DNA from: Pelargonium nanum | Lineage: Eukaryota > Streptophyta > Magnoliopsida > Geraniales > Geraniaceae | Assembly: GCA_036897485.1 (NCBI GenBank) | Contig: JAYMTF010000668.1 | Location: 1 to 31,911, forward strand | Direction of reading: 5' to 3' | Length of the DNA: 31,911 nt | Shown: positions 9,805 through 26,220 of the stretch, one piece after another | Position numbering within the stretch: position 1 is the stretch's first letter | Layout of the letters: every line of letters begins with the position of its first letter | Position numbers and translations under genes: made by a program | The notes under the pieces: model-generated | What the model was told of the DNA's origin: nothing | Database searches by the model: none | The model's input: the letters and a program-made list of their open reading frames with translations, nothing else

Positions 9805-10172
9805 TTCATTTGAATGTTGTGTTCGTGTCGGGTAGAAAGTTAACGGTGTCTTTGCGTGATTTAACACGAGCATGGGTTGATAGCGACCTGATACGACACG
9901 ATATATTTTACCCGTTTAACTTATATGGGTAATTTTTTACACGATAAGTTTGAAATTTTACATTTTTTATCCTTAAATAAGTGAGTTAATAAACATGTTA
10001 CATATATGACCCGTTTAATTAAACGGATTAGGTGGGTTAAACCAGTTCAAAACGAACACGGCACGATTATTAAACGGATTGAGATAGTCACCATGAACCT
10101 AAAATGAACACGATTATGTTGAACCCAAACCCGCTTAAACTCGTGTCGCGTTCGTGTCGTGTCACGGGCAAT
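9805..10172. repeat. Dispersed repeat rich in CGTGTCG / CCCGTTTAA motifs
   Basis: Words such as TTCGTGTCGGGT (9822), GATACGACACGATA, ACCCGTTTAA (twice) and TTCGTGTCGTGTCACGGGC (about 10150-10168) recur here. It includes the perfect palindrome CCGTTTAATTAAACGG at 10011-10026. The composition resembles a repeat I recall as common in many eudicot genomes, probably a non-autonomous transposon, but I cannot assign its class or exact ends. Confidence 0.5.
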
Positions 10173-10568
10173 GGCAGAGCCAATACCCACTCAAAGGGTA
10201 GGCAAAAAATTTGGTTTTTCAGTTCTAAATTTAACTTAATTTTTTTTGTTATAAATGGAAATAGCGTGTCTAAACTAGCTTTTTGCGTATTTTGATACTA
10301 TCGGCGTTTTTGAACCAATTTTTTTGCGCACTTTGAGACTGTTTTCTCAGCAATATAAAAAACATACCTTACATTACTCAAATGCATTCAAGAAAAAATC
10401 ATTAAGATCAAACTATACTAACCACTATTAGGTCAATCGGTTTTTGAGGTTAAAATTTAATAATTTATTCTATTAAATTTAAATGATTATTTTCACTAAA
10501 TTATTTTTAATTTAAATATTACTATTAAAAAGATTATTATATTTTACTTATTGTTCATTAAAATGCTA
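10173..10568. other. AT-rich spacer, no gene
   Basis: Low-complexity A/T-rich DNA with no coding signal. It may be part of another decayed repeat starting with CAATGGCAGAGCCAATACCC at about 10169. The left copy of the target duplication of the next element occupies 10560-10568. Confidence 0.5.
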
Positions 10569-10752
10569 ATTAACTGTTCAACACATCCTTGGTGGTGGTG
10601 GTGTAAGAGACCACTTTGGTGCAGTAAGGTGCCAAAAGCCCTAGGTTAGGGTTAAGAGGCATTGTCTCTTTCCTGAACACTATTGTTTTCTTGTTCAAGT
10701 TTGTGTATATATCTCTTGTAAAGGTTACTTAGGCCGTTGCCTGTCAAAAAAA
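10569..10752 (+). mobile_element. Short retroposon (SINE-like or truncated LINE 3' end)
   Basis: A ~180-bp segment ends CCGTTGCCTGTC plus an A-run (10746-10756) and is flanked by AAAATGCTA at 10560-10568 and again at 10753-10761, overlapping the tail. An A tail with a direct target duplication is the mark of LINE-machinery retroposition. I could not identify convincing pol III A and B boxes, so SINE versus 5'-truncated LINE is open. Confidence 0.55.
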
Positions 10753-10761
10753 AAAATGCTA

Positions 10762-12670
10762 TTAGTAGAAATATTTAGGATATGGAATGGAGAAAATTCA
10801 ATATTGTAATGAGTTCATTACAAATGTTAATATTTTGTATATCTTCTACTAAAAAAATTAAAAAAAAATTCGCACGATTTTATCTGTTATAATAAGTTCT
10901 CACAACTTAATAATGTATAACTCATCAACGTTTGCACACTAATAATTATAAATATATTTTTTGTTCCTTTAAATTGATATATATATATATATAATGTTTT
11001 GAAACATCTCGATCTAATGTTACCTGGAAAATCATAAGTTCTCACGACGAGTAGCATCGTGACACGTATTGCCCAACGCCACCTCATCGATCTCACAACT
11101 CTGCAGACTGGTTCCCAGAGCATAGCTTAAGGAAACTTGCTCCAGCGAAGGAGTCCAAAACCCTCCGAGTATACGAGGTTTCAAGTCACTTCCACAAGTC
11201 TACGAAAGTTACTAAAGCCCTTGGTTAAAATGCTTGTTTGTTTTCTCTACTTGCTACTTAAAGAAGGTGTCACGTATTGAAGGAGGAGGGTGACATGTGA
11301 GACGAAAGTTGTTTGGTAAAAAAACATTGTTTGCTCATTAATGGAGCAAAAACTGAATATAGCTCCTTAAATAAGCAAAAAATTGCAGGAGCTCAAAGGG
11401 TATAGTGAAAAACAATGCTGACTGTAAGGAGATCGAACGGTCGACCATATTTGTGTTTTTGTCTGAATGTTTATGAATTGTTTTAATTTAAAATTTATTG
11501 TCCATCATAATTTACCCTCTACCTAAATTTAACTCATTGCACATGTGTCTTTTAATGTATATCACCCAAATTATATTTCAATTCAAATTATAGAATTGCA
11601 AATAATTAAATTATATATATTTTTACAAATACTCTATGTCCTTTTCTTTTTAGAATTCTATGTTATTTTTGATGATTTGCATACTTTATACCTCTTTATA
11701 GTTGTATTTTAACCAAACATACTTTTACAATAAACTACAACTTACAACTCTTGAAAGTCATACATTTACCGAACTTAATTGACTATTTGGAGTTTTCACC
11801 TCTTTCTTACATATCCTTAACATACAAGCTCTAACTCCCAAAGTTACAAGTTTGGAAGGGAAGTCCCAAGATTTTAGTGTCACTACCCTACCAAGTAATG
11901 TATAGAGATAGGTATAGGTATAGCATAAAAATGGACCCACTGATCCCACTACAAGTGGTAAGTGTTGTGAACCCGTGAAGTGCCATGAAAAGCATTAGTA
12001 GTGCTCAGCTGGGATGGGTGGGTGGGTGCCTATTGGGTCATGTCTTGTGTCAACAACAACCACAGCAAAAAGGTTGTGCCTCACGGGATGAGCATAAATT
12101 GAGCATTTTATTTCAAATTCAAGGTGTGAGTTCAACATGGACCCACTCATCATACAAAAAACCACCCCACGTACCTTGTTCCTGTTTTTCTCTGCTTTAT
12201 TTTAGTAATTAATTAGATAGTATCAAAATGCTCAGCCACTAATCTTTGTCCGTTGAAGAGCTGAGGAGTTCGGCTAAGATTGGTGGTGGCGGAGAGGTCT
12301 CGGCCAAGATGGTGGTCAGCCTGGAGAGTTGACGTGGCAAGCTTCTGAGGACATAGAGTGATGACGTGGACACAAGGACCAACGTGTAAGTGGAGATCTG
12401 GTTAAAACAGATTGCATGGACGAAGTTGCAAATTTTGGTCACTCCAAAGATTAAAACGAGCAAATATTCTAAATAAAAGTCAACTTTAAAACTGAAACAA
12501 GTTTACGAGATCTGGAACCATTTAACCCATTTTTATATTTGTATATGTAAATCAAATAAATAAATAAAAGTATTCCTAATTTTTAAAGTTGCTAATGCAA
12601 CCGTGACTTGAAAAGCAATATATGTAATGGATGGCAAGAAAATATGACCATCATGTGATTGTCAACTTCC
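10762..12670. other. Intergenic DNA without a recognisable gene
   Basis: Mostly AT-rich, with an (AT)n run at about 10978-10992. Two patches of higher GC (about 11035-11225 and 12240-12400, the latter with GGTGGTGGCGGAG) show no convincing protein similarity on either strand and may be repeat remnants. The last few hundred bases should contain the promoter of the polygalacturonase gene. Confidence 0.5.
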
Positions 12671-12680
12671 TATATATGTA
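12671..12680 (+). promoter_or_regulatory. Probable TATA box of the polygalacturonase gene
   Basis: TATATATGTA lies 74 bp upstream of the ATG at 12754. It is followed by a CT-rich tract (12690-12710) typical of plant transcription start regions, which suggests a 5'-UTR of about 40-50 bp. Confidence 0.6.
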
Positions 12681-12753
12681 TCATCTCCTGTCTCTCTCTC
12701 ACTCTCACTTCAAAAGCAAAAACCACCTTACAAATCCCAAAATCTCCACAAAA

Positions 12754-15127
12754 ATGGAATCCTTTTATTCTGTTCCCATGAGAACTCAAGTAAGCTCTCC
12801 ACAAAACCCATATTTTGTTCCTTCCTTCTCTCTCAGTTTTCTCTATTTTCTGATCCAAACAACCACACCAACCAAACCACCCTGCATGGTTTCTAAGCTC
12901 AATTAATGCAGCTAGCGTTTAGTTATAGAAAACAATTTTTAGTTTCTGTTTTCGTTTTCAGTCTTTAGTTTTCTGTTCTATATGAAAAACTATGCCATTT
13001 TCCACTTCCGATTCTCATATCCGATTCCTCTGTTTTTACTTCTTTTTCAGTAAAATCATGGCTTCTCGCCAAATGGGTCTGTTAATTTCCTCTCAAAGTT
13101 GTCATCTTTGAAACATTCTGCAACTGGGTTTTGTTTTGACAGGTGATGAAGAAGCTGGTGGTGTCAATATGGATTGTAGTGGCATTGGTGAGCTGTGGAG
13201 GAGCAGAGGCCAGGAGATCCAAGAGAAAAGATAGGAATGGAGAGTGGTTCGAGTACAAGGCTATCAGTTGCAGAGCTCACACAGTGTCTCTCACTGATTT
13301 CGGAGGCGTCGGTGACGGAGAAACCTCCAACACAAAGGCCTTCGAGGCTGCGATAGCTCACCTTAGCTACTACGCCTACGACGGCGGCGCTCAGCTCTTT
13401 GTTCCCGCCGGGAAATGGCTCACCGGAAGCTTCAACTTGACTAGCCACTTCACTCTGTTTCTCCACAAGGACGCTGTTCTTCTTGCTTCTCTGGTATGTA
13501 CTATTGTTCTTTATTATTTCTTGTATTGGCCAATGAGATCTGATTGATTTTTTTTAGAATTAAGGATCTTGTACAAATATGAAACTTTTGGTTTCATTCA
13601 TCATGTGACTCTTTAACCTGTCCCACCCTTTTCTTAAATTATTGAGTCTTTCTTGTTAGTATATTGCTAAACTTTTGGACCATATGCCTGTGTTATTGTG
13701 TCCTGAGATTTTGGTGGTTGAGAGACTCAATCACATATAATGAAGTAACGTTGATACTCGTCATAGTAAACTTATGCACGAGAAGCGTATGCCTGAAATC
13801 ATCTGTTCAGTGTTTTGATTGAGACTTATTGCTCTATTGTGTCTTATATTCATTTGTTGACGATCAATTGTTTTAGGATAAAAATGAATGGCCCGTGATC
13901 GAACCTCTGCCTTCCTACGGCCGAGGAAGGGATACAGTTGGAGGGCGTTACACCAGTCTCATATGGGGGACAAATCTCACCGATGTTGTTATTACTGGTA
14001 AGTGTAATGAATCTAAATTATAGTTATCTAAAGAGAGCAAGTATGTTAAACTAATAATTATTTGACTTAAACTAAGTCATCAATGTTGTTGTGACACTCA
14101 TCAAGATACTTGGATCTAGCAGATCGCTTCGATCACACAAATTCACAAATTCACTAACTTAATGTGTTAAATAAATTGATCAGGGGACAATGGGACGATC
14201 GACGGCCAGGGAGAGCAATGGTGGCAAGAGTATAAAAAGGGGGAGCTAAACTACACACGACCTTACCTGATTGAGATCCTCTTCTCCTCCAACATCCAGA
14301 TCTCAAATCTAACGCTCCTAAACTCTCCGTCATGGAACATCCACCCTACCTACAGCAGTGACATAATTGTGCAAGCAATCACCATCATAGCTCCGGTCAA
14401 TTCCCCGAACACCGACGGCATCAACCCGGACTCATGCACCAACACAAGAATCGAAGACTGCTACATCGTCTCCGGCGACGACTGTGTCGCCGTCAAGAGC
14501 GGGTGGGATCAATACGGCATTGCATTCGGAATGCCCACGAAACAGCTCCTCATCCGGCGCCTCACCTGCATTTCTCCGACCAGCGCCGCCATTGCCCTCG
14601 GCAGCGAGATGTCTGGCGGAATCCAAGACGTCAGGGTCCAAGACGTGGTCGCTATAAACACCGAGTCGGCCGTCCGTATCAAGACGGCCGTGGGCCGGGG
14701 AGGTTTTGTGAAGGACATTTACGTCAAGGGAATGACCTTGCACACCATGAAGTGGGTCTTCTGGATGACCGGAAACTACGGGTCCCACGCCGACAACGGC
14801 TACGACCCCAACGCCTTGCCGGAGATCAAGGCGATCAACTACAGAGACGTGGTGGCGGAGAACGTGACCATGGCGGCTAGGCTGGAGGGAATCTCCGACG
14901 ACCCCTTTACCGGAATATGCATATCTAATGTGACCGTTGGGCTGGCTTTGAAAGCAAAGAAGGTACAGTGGACGTGCACTGATATCGAAGGGATCACCAG
15001 TGGGGTGAGCCCTCCGCCGTGCGACCTGTTGCCGGAGAAGACCACGGAGTGTGATTTCCCGGCCAACACGCTGCCAATTGAGTCCCTGGAAACCAACAAG
15101 TGTACTTTCCATATAGGGTATACTTGA
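12754..15127 (+). CDS. GH28 polygalacturonase-family protein (4 exons, 483 aa)
   Basis: Exons are 12754-12789, 13143-13493, 13877-13997 and 14184-15127, all with GT-AG introns and matching phases. The product should be a secreted cell-wall enzyme of glycoside hydrolase family 28 acting on pectin. A hydrophobic signal peptide (KKLVVSIWIVVALVSCGGAEA) lies near residues 15-35. The parallel beta-helix catalytic region holds SPNTDG (D247), SGDDC (D268-D269) and RIK (334-336). The usual GHG motif with its histidine is absent; the equivalent region reads AIALGSEMSGG. This is the pattern known for a divergent plant GH28 clade (clade E in the literature), so true hydrolase activity is an inference. 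The 12-residue first exon (MESFYSVPMRTQ) precedes the signal peptide; if it is untranslated, the start would be ATG 13146. Exon 4 is strikingly GC-rich at third positions compared with the neighbouring genes. Confidence 0.93.
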
Positions 15128-15401
15128 GCAGCAAGTCACTGTGTTTGGATTCCCAGAAAATGCATTTTACATGATGATCTGAGTTTCATACTTCATTTCT
15201 ACAAACAAACTTTACATTACAAATTGTTCCTCTCATTACAATTACAAGTACAATTGTTGACAACTCCATCACATATTTCATGTATCTTTTTCCTTCAAGG
15301 ATCTGATATGATGGGTGATCCATATTATTTTGCTAAGCTAGATTCACAAAGGGTACACTCAAAAGCATAGCATATATAGATGTTATCAAATCACATGAAT
15401 C
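15128..15401. other. Convergent 3' intergenic space (274 bp)
   Basis: Two genes end here tail to tail. Both 3'-UTRs must fit into 274 bp, so the transcripts may overlap. No canonical AATAAA was seen on the plus strand, as is common in plants. Confidence 0.6.
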
Positions 15402-21456
<6,055 letters not shown>

Positions 21457-21583
21457 GGCTCGACCCGAGAATTGGATCCGGACCCAAATCAGCTACGACC
21501 CAGAAGAGAGTGATGCAAGTCAATGAAGAAGAAGAAGAAGAGGAGGGCCTAAATTTGGGAGAGCGTGTCGATAGGTATATAGT
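21457..21583 (-). promoter_or_regulatory. 5'-UTR and TATA box of the MAPK gene
   Basis: On the minus strand CTATATACC (about 21574-21584) lies some 120 bp upstream of the ATG, a plausible TATA box. Between them is a CTT/CTC-rich leader (GAA triplets on the plus strand at about 21523-21541), a common feature of plant 5'-UTRs. The ATG context (GAGCCATGTC) is acceptable, and no upstream ATG is seen in this short leader. Confidence 0.6.
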
Positions 21584-22300
21584 TGAAGACAAGTTTTGAC
21601 ATTTACTTGTGGGTTTATTTAATCGTTTCGATTAAAAGCGATTAGGGTGTGTGTGAGAGGGTGACACTTTTGAATTGAAGGTGGTGGAGGTTGCTTGGAT
21701 TGGAGGACCCGTGAAAGAAGAAGTGGACTTTGAAGGGAAGAAGAAAAAAAAGGGCTTTCTTGTGATTGACATTGTTGGGTACCGTGATCTTGATATGGTC
21801 TCAATCAAATCATCGAACAAACTGTACTACTGTTCCATTTCTTTTTTCTTTTTTTCAAATAATCTAGATGGTCAAATGTGTGGTTCCTTCCAAGTTTTGA
21901 GTCAAAATAATGGCGACTGTGTTTTGAGGCTCGAAACTGTCTGAATCCATTTATTTTGTTTCTCTTCGTGCCTGCTCGGATACTTTTATTTCGGGCACTC
22001 TATAAAAATACCTCATATCTATCAACACCGAGCTCAAACTGTCCGAATTCATTTGTTTTATGTCTCGGCTGAGAGTCTATAAATCATTATTGAGATTTCA
22101 GACACTCTCTAAAAAAACCTCATATTTACCAACATCGAGGCTCGAAAATGAGAGATCCATGGACCATGTGAAATCAATCACCTACTCTATTGAGTGTTCA
22201 TAAGAAAATTGCGTACTGTGAAAAAGATCTAAACATGTGTGAACTTGCCAACTTATCAAACCTTTTACCAGGTTGCTTGAACCTCAATTTGCTTCCATGC
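21584..22300. other. Intergenic DNA upstream of the MAPK gene
   Basis: No gene seen. Purine-rich around 21675-21755. It includes the 2.1-copy repeat at 21926-22150 and should hold the distal promoter of the MAPK gene. Confidence 0.5.
21926..22150. repeat. Tandem repeat, ~105-bp unit, 2.1 copies
   Basis: Units start at 21926, 22030 and 22137 (partial). Shared words are GAGCTCAAACTGTC-type starts, ATTCATTTGTTTTATGTCTC-type middles and CACTCTATAAAAATACCTCA-type ends, with moderate divergence between copies. Confidence 0.8.
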
Positions 22301-22833
22301 TAATAATGCTCTTTCCAAAAGTTTCTCATAATATTCAAAACAAACAAATAAAGGATGAAAACTACAGAGAAATATAAAATTTTGCTTCCTTGTGCGCACA
22401 GGAACTGGGAGAGAGGTCAAATTGTACACATACAAAAAAGGCTTGAGCCATGCGTGTTGTACCCTGTGTATGTATGTGCATTATCCAATTCTACACCAAA
22501 TTTTGTGTTTTCCTCATCCACAGCCATGGGAGATGGAAGAGAGAACCCAATCCAGCAGGGCAATGAACACCAGCTTCCATCTCGCATATTAACTGAATCC
22601 ATAAGATCACGATAATCAGCATTAGATTAAAGGCATTCGGGAACTCCAAATGTTTGGTTCCCGGCAACCCGCCAAACAAACGAAGACAAACTTTCCATAA
22701 CAAGAACATACCAGAAATGTTGCCAACTAGCATCTACCTCCATGAAACACAGATTCTTATAGCCCAACTTTATACAAGAAAGCTACAACTACAAGCTATT
22801 AATGTTTTTCGTACACCTTACCAGATGAAGTCA

Positions 22834-22834
<1 letters not shown>

Positions 22835-22865
<31 letters not shown>
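22835..22865. repeat. Poly(A) tract, 31 A
   Basis: A pure run of A. No flanking target duplication indicating a retroposon was found. Confidence 0.95.
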
Positions 22866-22867
<2 letters not shown>

Positions 22868-23011
22868 TCTTCTGTTAATAAATACCAATAACTAGTAACC
22901 AGACTTGTACCCCAAACATCTTCTAAACAGATTGCCATGGTAACTTATAGAACTCAGGGTCATTGCTCATCACAATGAATTCAAAAGGTCTTGTGTAAAT
23001 AAATACCAATA
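22862..23011. repeat. 29-bp direct repeat, 121 bp apart
   Basis: The words at 22862-22890 and 22983-23011 both begin AAAAGGTCTT and end AATAAATACCAATA, matching at 27 of 29 bases. Confidence 0.8.
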
Positions 23012-23839
23012 TAGTATAAGTATCAATGATCAAACCATTCTTGAAAATTGAGGCCAGCCATAACAACTCTGCCGAAGAATCATCAAGGTCTTGATTCCAA
23101 CTCAGAGCAACGACCTTATACTAACATTATCTCATTAGAATAGGTCCAAAGCATTGCATCAAAATGGTTTATAGTGTTAAGTTTCTGATACTATATTAAG
23201 TTTGGGGACACAACACTCTCGGTCCAAAAAGTAAACTATATCATTGAGTAAAAGAGAAGAAAAAGCAGCACCAGATTAATTAGGAGAGCAATGAATTGAG
23301 AGACTGATACTGGCACTCTGCTTGCAAAATCCCAAGTTCCCAAGATGAAACCTCTACCCAGAGCAATGCGATCTGAGAAGAAAAATTCCCTCTCGAGACA
23401 ATCTAATCAACTGAAAAAAAAAGGTATCAGTCGCTGAGACAGTCATATACACATTTCAAAATCCTGTTCAACAAAGAGTATTTCTCCAAAACATATGGTA
23501 AAAGCTAAACTTCAGCTACGTAAATTGGAAGCAAGAATAACTTTCCCATCATACAATGGACAAATTAAACATCAACTAATCATATAAAAGAACCTCACCT
23601 CATTATCCTCCAAGCAACAAGTTCAAATTTCAGAACTTGAATAAACTTATGATGCAAGCACCAGTAGAAAAAGACTTATAGCTTGCCACCAACAGATTAT
23701 GAAATTTTGATAGGAGTTAGCAGCACAAGGAACAACGTCCACATCCACATTCCACCCCTACAAAGTATTAAGGAATTCCACAGAGACAGAGTAAAACATC
23801 ATGAATATTGAGCACATTGGTACAAAGCTTTTTACAGAT

Positions 23840-23960
23840 ATTAACAATATACAAAGAACAACATTACTTTAACAATACCAACCTTTTTATATATCATAAA
23901 CAATACATAAGAAAACATACCGTTAACAATACAAACCCAAACCCTTCTACATATCATGAA
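23840..23960. repeat. ~54-bp imperfect tandem repeat
   Basis: TTAACAATAC followed by CAACC/AACCC and then ATATATCAT or ACATATCAT recurs at about 23869 and 23923, with a partial copy at 23841. It lies in the probable 3'-UTR of the BPS1-like gene. Confidence 0.7.
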
Positions 23961-24121
23961 CAAGACATGTATACATAGTAAAACATAAAGGTAGCAACCG
24001 CAAATCAGACCATACATAAACACTATATGTAGTACACTATAGAATGTTTTTCTAAATGGTAAAACAGAAAGCCCCATACCTAACCCATCTCTATACAAAA
24101 GAGAACTTAGCTTCATCACAA

Positions 24122-25180
24122 TTATCTCACAACTTGCTTTTCTACATTATTCCCTTGCCTTTGGTCAGGGAAAGAACCACCAGCTCTTAGATTACATAGC
24201 AAAGCATCACGTCCTGTTAGAACTATTTGGAAAAATCCATCAACTTCCTTGGTAAGAACATCTAGGCCTTTTGAAAGTTTCTCCACCTTATCAGCAAGGT
24301 CTAGTGTAGAGGTCTGGAACACTTCCACTTCAACTGGTGCCACCCCTTCCTGGATCATGGGATATAACTTCTTGACGCTAGCATTAACTTCTTCCAACTC
24401 TTTCACGACTAAAACTCGTCCACTGGAGAGTATATTCTTGATCTCCCCATGCACATTAGTCTGCAAATCATTGTAAGTCTGGGCCCACAAGAATGTTGCA
24501 GGAACATTCAACTCTAACAACTTATGTGAAGAAGCTGAGAAGGCAGCGGCAAACACGCCACAGATAAAAACAGTAATCACCTTCACTCCATACATAGCAC
24601 GCATCAGAACCTTACCTTTCGCTGAGTTCTTAACCTTAGGCTGATTTAGTGATTCTCGAAGATTACCTAAGATGGCAAAACAGTTGTCAATTCTGGAGTT
24701 CTTTGAAGTAATGTGATGTCTCCATCCATCCAGTGAAGTGCGGGCTCGTATGAACTGATTTGAAGAGTTGGATTCCAGATTGTGCAAGAGACATTGAAGC
24801 AACAGATGACCTTGGTTTAGTCGTGAGAGCTCGGAGCTAAAAGCAATGCATATATCAAGCAACTTCACACTAATGTCCAAGTACACATCTATCCATTTCT
24901 CATCCCAGTCACATACAGGAAGCTCAAGCTCAGTTATGAGGATTTTGATGTCATTATGGGTAGCACAAAGTAACTCCATCGCTAATTTCATCCAAGATAA
25001 GCTCAGAACATCATCCTTGTCTTTTGGCACAAGTTTTATCAGCCTCTCCCCCAAAGTTTCCTCAAAAGCATTCAACAATGCAAGTAGCTTTGGAGGCAAT
25101 TGAGAACCCTTTGGTGATATCATCCGGAAAGGATTTCCAAATGGGAAGAAGGGTCTGTGTGGTTCCTGTGGCCGACTCAT
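24122..25180 (-). CDS. BPS1: BYPASS1 (BPS1)-like protein, 352 aa, single coding exon
   Basis: The whole protein aligns from memory with Arabidopsis BPS1: N-terminus MSRPQEPHRPFFPFGNPF, conserved blocks SWMKLAMELLCATHNDIK (62-79), DWDEKWIDVYLDISVKLLD (91-109), SSELSRLNQGHLLLQ (115-129) and KVKNSAKGKVLMRAMYGVKV (182-201), then a hydrophobic segment VITVFICGVFAAAFSA (201-216), and near the C-terminus EVDGFFQIVLTGRDALL (312-328). The start is the ATG at 25180; an in-frame upstream codon would add ten residues, but a splice acceptor lies between them and the family begins at MxRPQ. In Arabidopsis, BPS1 (family of unknown biochemistry, ~349 aa) prevents production of a root-derived mobile signal that arrests shoot growth. 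That role here is inferred. It lies head-to-tail upstream of the MAPK gene, as BPS1 does beside MPK11 in Arabidopsis. Confidence 0.95.
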   Translation of the reverse strand: MSRPQEPHRPFFPFGNPFRMISPKGSQLPPKLLALLNAFEETLGERLIKLVPKDKDDVLSLSWMKLAMELLCATHNDIKILITELELPVCDWDEKWIDVYLDISVKLLDICIAFSSELSRLNQGHLLLQCLLHNLESNSSNQFIRARTSLDGWRHHITSKNSRIDNCFAILGNLRESLNQPKVKNSAKGKVLMRAMYGVKVITVFICGVFAAAFSASSHKLLELNVPATFLWAQTYNDLQTNVHGEIKNILSSGRVLVVKELEEVNASVKKLYPMIQEGVAPVEVEVFQTSTLDLADKVEKLSKGLDVLTKEVDGFFQIVLTGRDALLCNLRAGGSFPDQRQGNNVEKQVVR

Positions 25181-25194
25181 TTTTAATGTCTTTA

Positions 25195-26002
25195 CTGCAA
25201 GAAGTAACAAAACAATTAAACATCATACTAGAAAAGAAGGTGAAAGAATGAAGTTGCATTATAATTGGACACAGCAGCACTACAGTGAAAACAATTAATT
25301 CAGAAACCTTTATAAAAGACTTAAGGTGTAAAATTCATCCCATGATACCGTCATTAATTCACCAATTCGTCAAACAGGCACATCCATAAATCAATTCAGC
25401 AAAATACTGAGGATCTGAACTAACTTTTTCCTCGTCCTAATAATAGGAACACATCTCAAAGAGTTAAAAGAAACTGGGTATACGTACACGAAACACAAAA
25501 CTAAAAGCACCTAAGATTCTTGCAGAAATGTGTTTTTTCACTCCTAGCTCTTCATAAAGCAATTATCACCAAATTAATCAAATAGATAAACCAAAATCAA
25601 CCCGTTTAGCACAAGATATTCCACAGAATCCCAAATTTCTAGTTCTTTTAGTTCTTCAGATTGTCCACTTTTACCCAAACAAAACTCAAATTATTTCCTA
25701 ATAAAAATCTGAGGCCCCAACCAAGGATGTCCCATCTCACCTAATTCCTAACAAAACCTAAGATTAAAAATTTGAAGACAAAAAATATCTCATCAAACAA
25801 AACATACAACACTCATCTTAAAGCTAAGATTCCTTTCATAAACTCACGATTCCTTCACAAAACGAAGAAAAGTAAAAATACAAAGGCATATAGAGCATAT
25901 AAACATCAAAATGAAACAGATCTAAACTTCATCTTTAAGAACAACAACAAAAACTAATCAACAAAGCAAATCAAACAAAACTAAGAACAAAAACTAACTC
26001 AC
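25195..26002 (-). other. Probable 5'-UTR intron of the BPS1-like gene (808 bp)
   Basis: On the minus strand the donor AATTAG|GTGAGT (exon end 26003) and acceptor CTTGCAG|TAAAG (exon start 25194) are both strong, and the acceptor lies 14 nt before the ATG. The upstream non-coding exon would run from about 26003 to roughly 26170-26220. Leader introns in plants often raise expression. Confidence 0.65.
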
Positions 26003-26220
26003 CTAATTGTTAAATTGTAAGAGCAGACTACCGATCAAAAACCAACCAAAACAAAAATCTGCAACCGATCGATGCAACTTTGACCAAACAGAAAGAAGAG
26101 AAAATAAAAATTTACAAACAATAAACCCAAACGGTAGACTAGAGACCGATGAGAATCGGGAAAATCGAACCTGAAATTAGGGTTGGAAATTTCGAGGAAA
26201 GTTGCAGGCCGCGGATTGTA

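Larger units (their letters stand above)
22301..24121 (-). other. Region downstream of BPS1-like gene with possible spliced non-coding exons
   Basis: No protein was recognised. On the minus strand there are good splice signals: donor GAG|GTGAGG with acceptor TTTTTTTTTCAG bounding 23598-23411, and donor CTG|GTATGT at 22711 with a pyrimidine-rich acceptor CTCTCTCCCAG near 22408. This may be a long spliced 3'-UTR of the BPS1-like gene or a separate non-coding transcript. It is equally possible that these are chance matches. Confidence 0.3.

Noticed and set aside
14432-15139. A 235-codon open frame on the minus strand and a 148-codon frame on the plus strand
   Set aside because: Both overlap the GC-rich last exon of the polygalacturonase gene in other frames; their length follows from the codon composition of the real gene.
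22835-22865. Poly(A) run as the tail of a retroposon
   Set aside because: No target duplication brackets it. The nearby 29-bp repeat lies on the same side of the run and is a local duplication.
23841-24119. A 92-codon minus-strand frame directly after the BPS1-like stop
   Set aside because: Low-complexity, built from an AT-rich tandem repeat, and lying in the probable 3'-UTR.
25181-25210. Upstream in-frame start for the BPS1-like protein (10 more residues)
   Set aside because: A strong splice acceptor at 25195 falls between that codon and the family-typical start MSRPQ, so the extra residues are mostly intronic.
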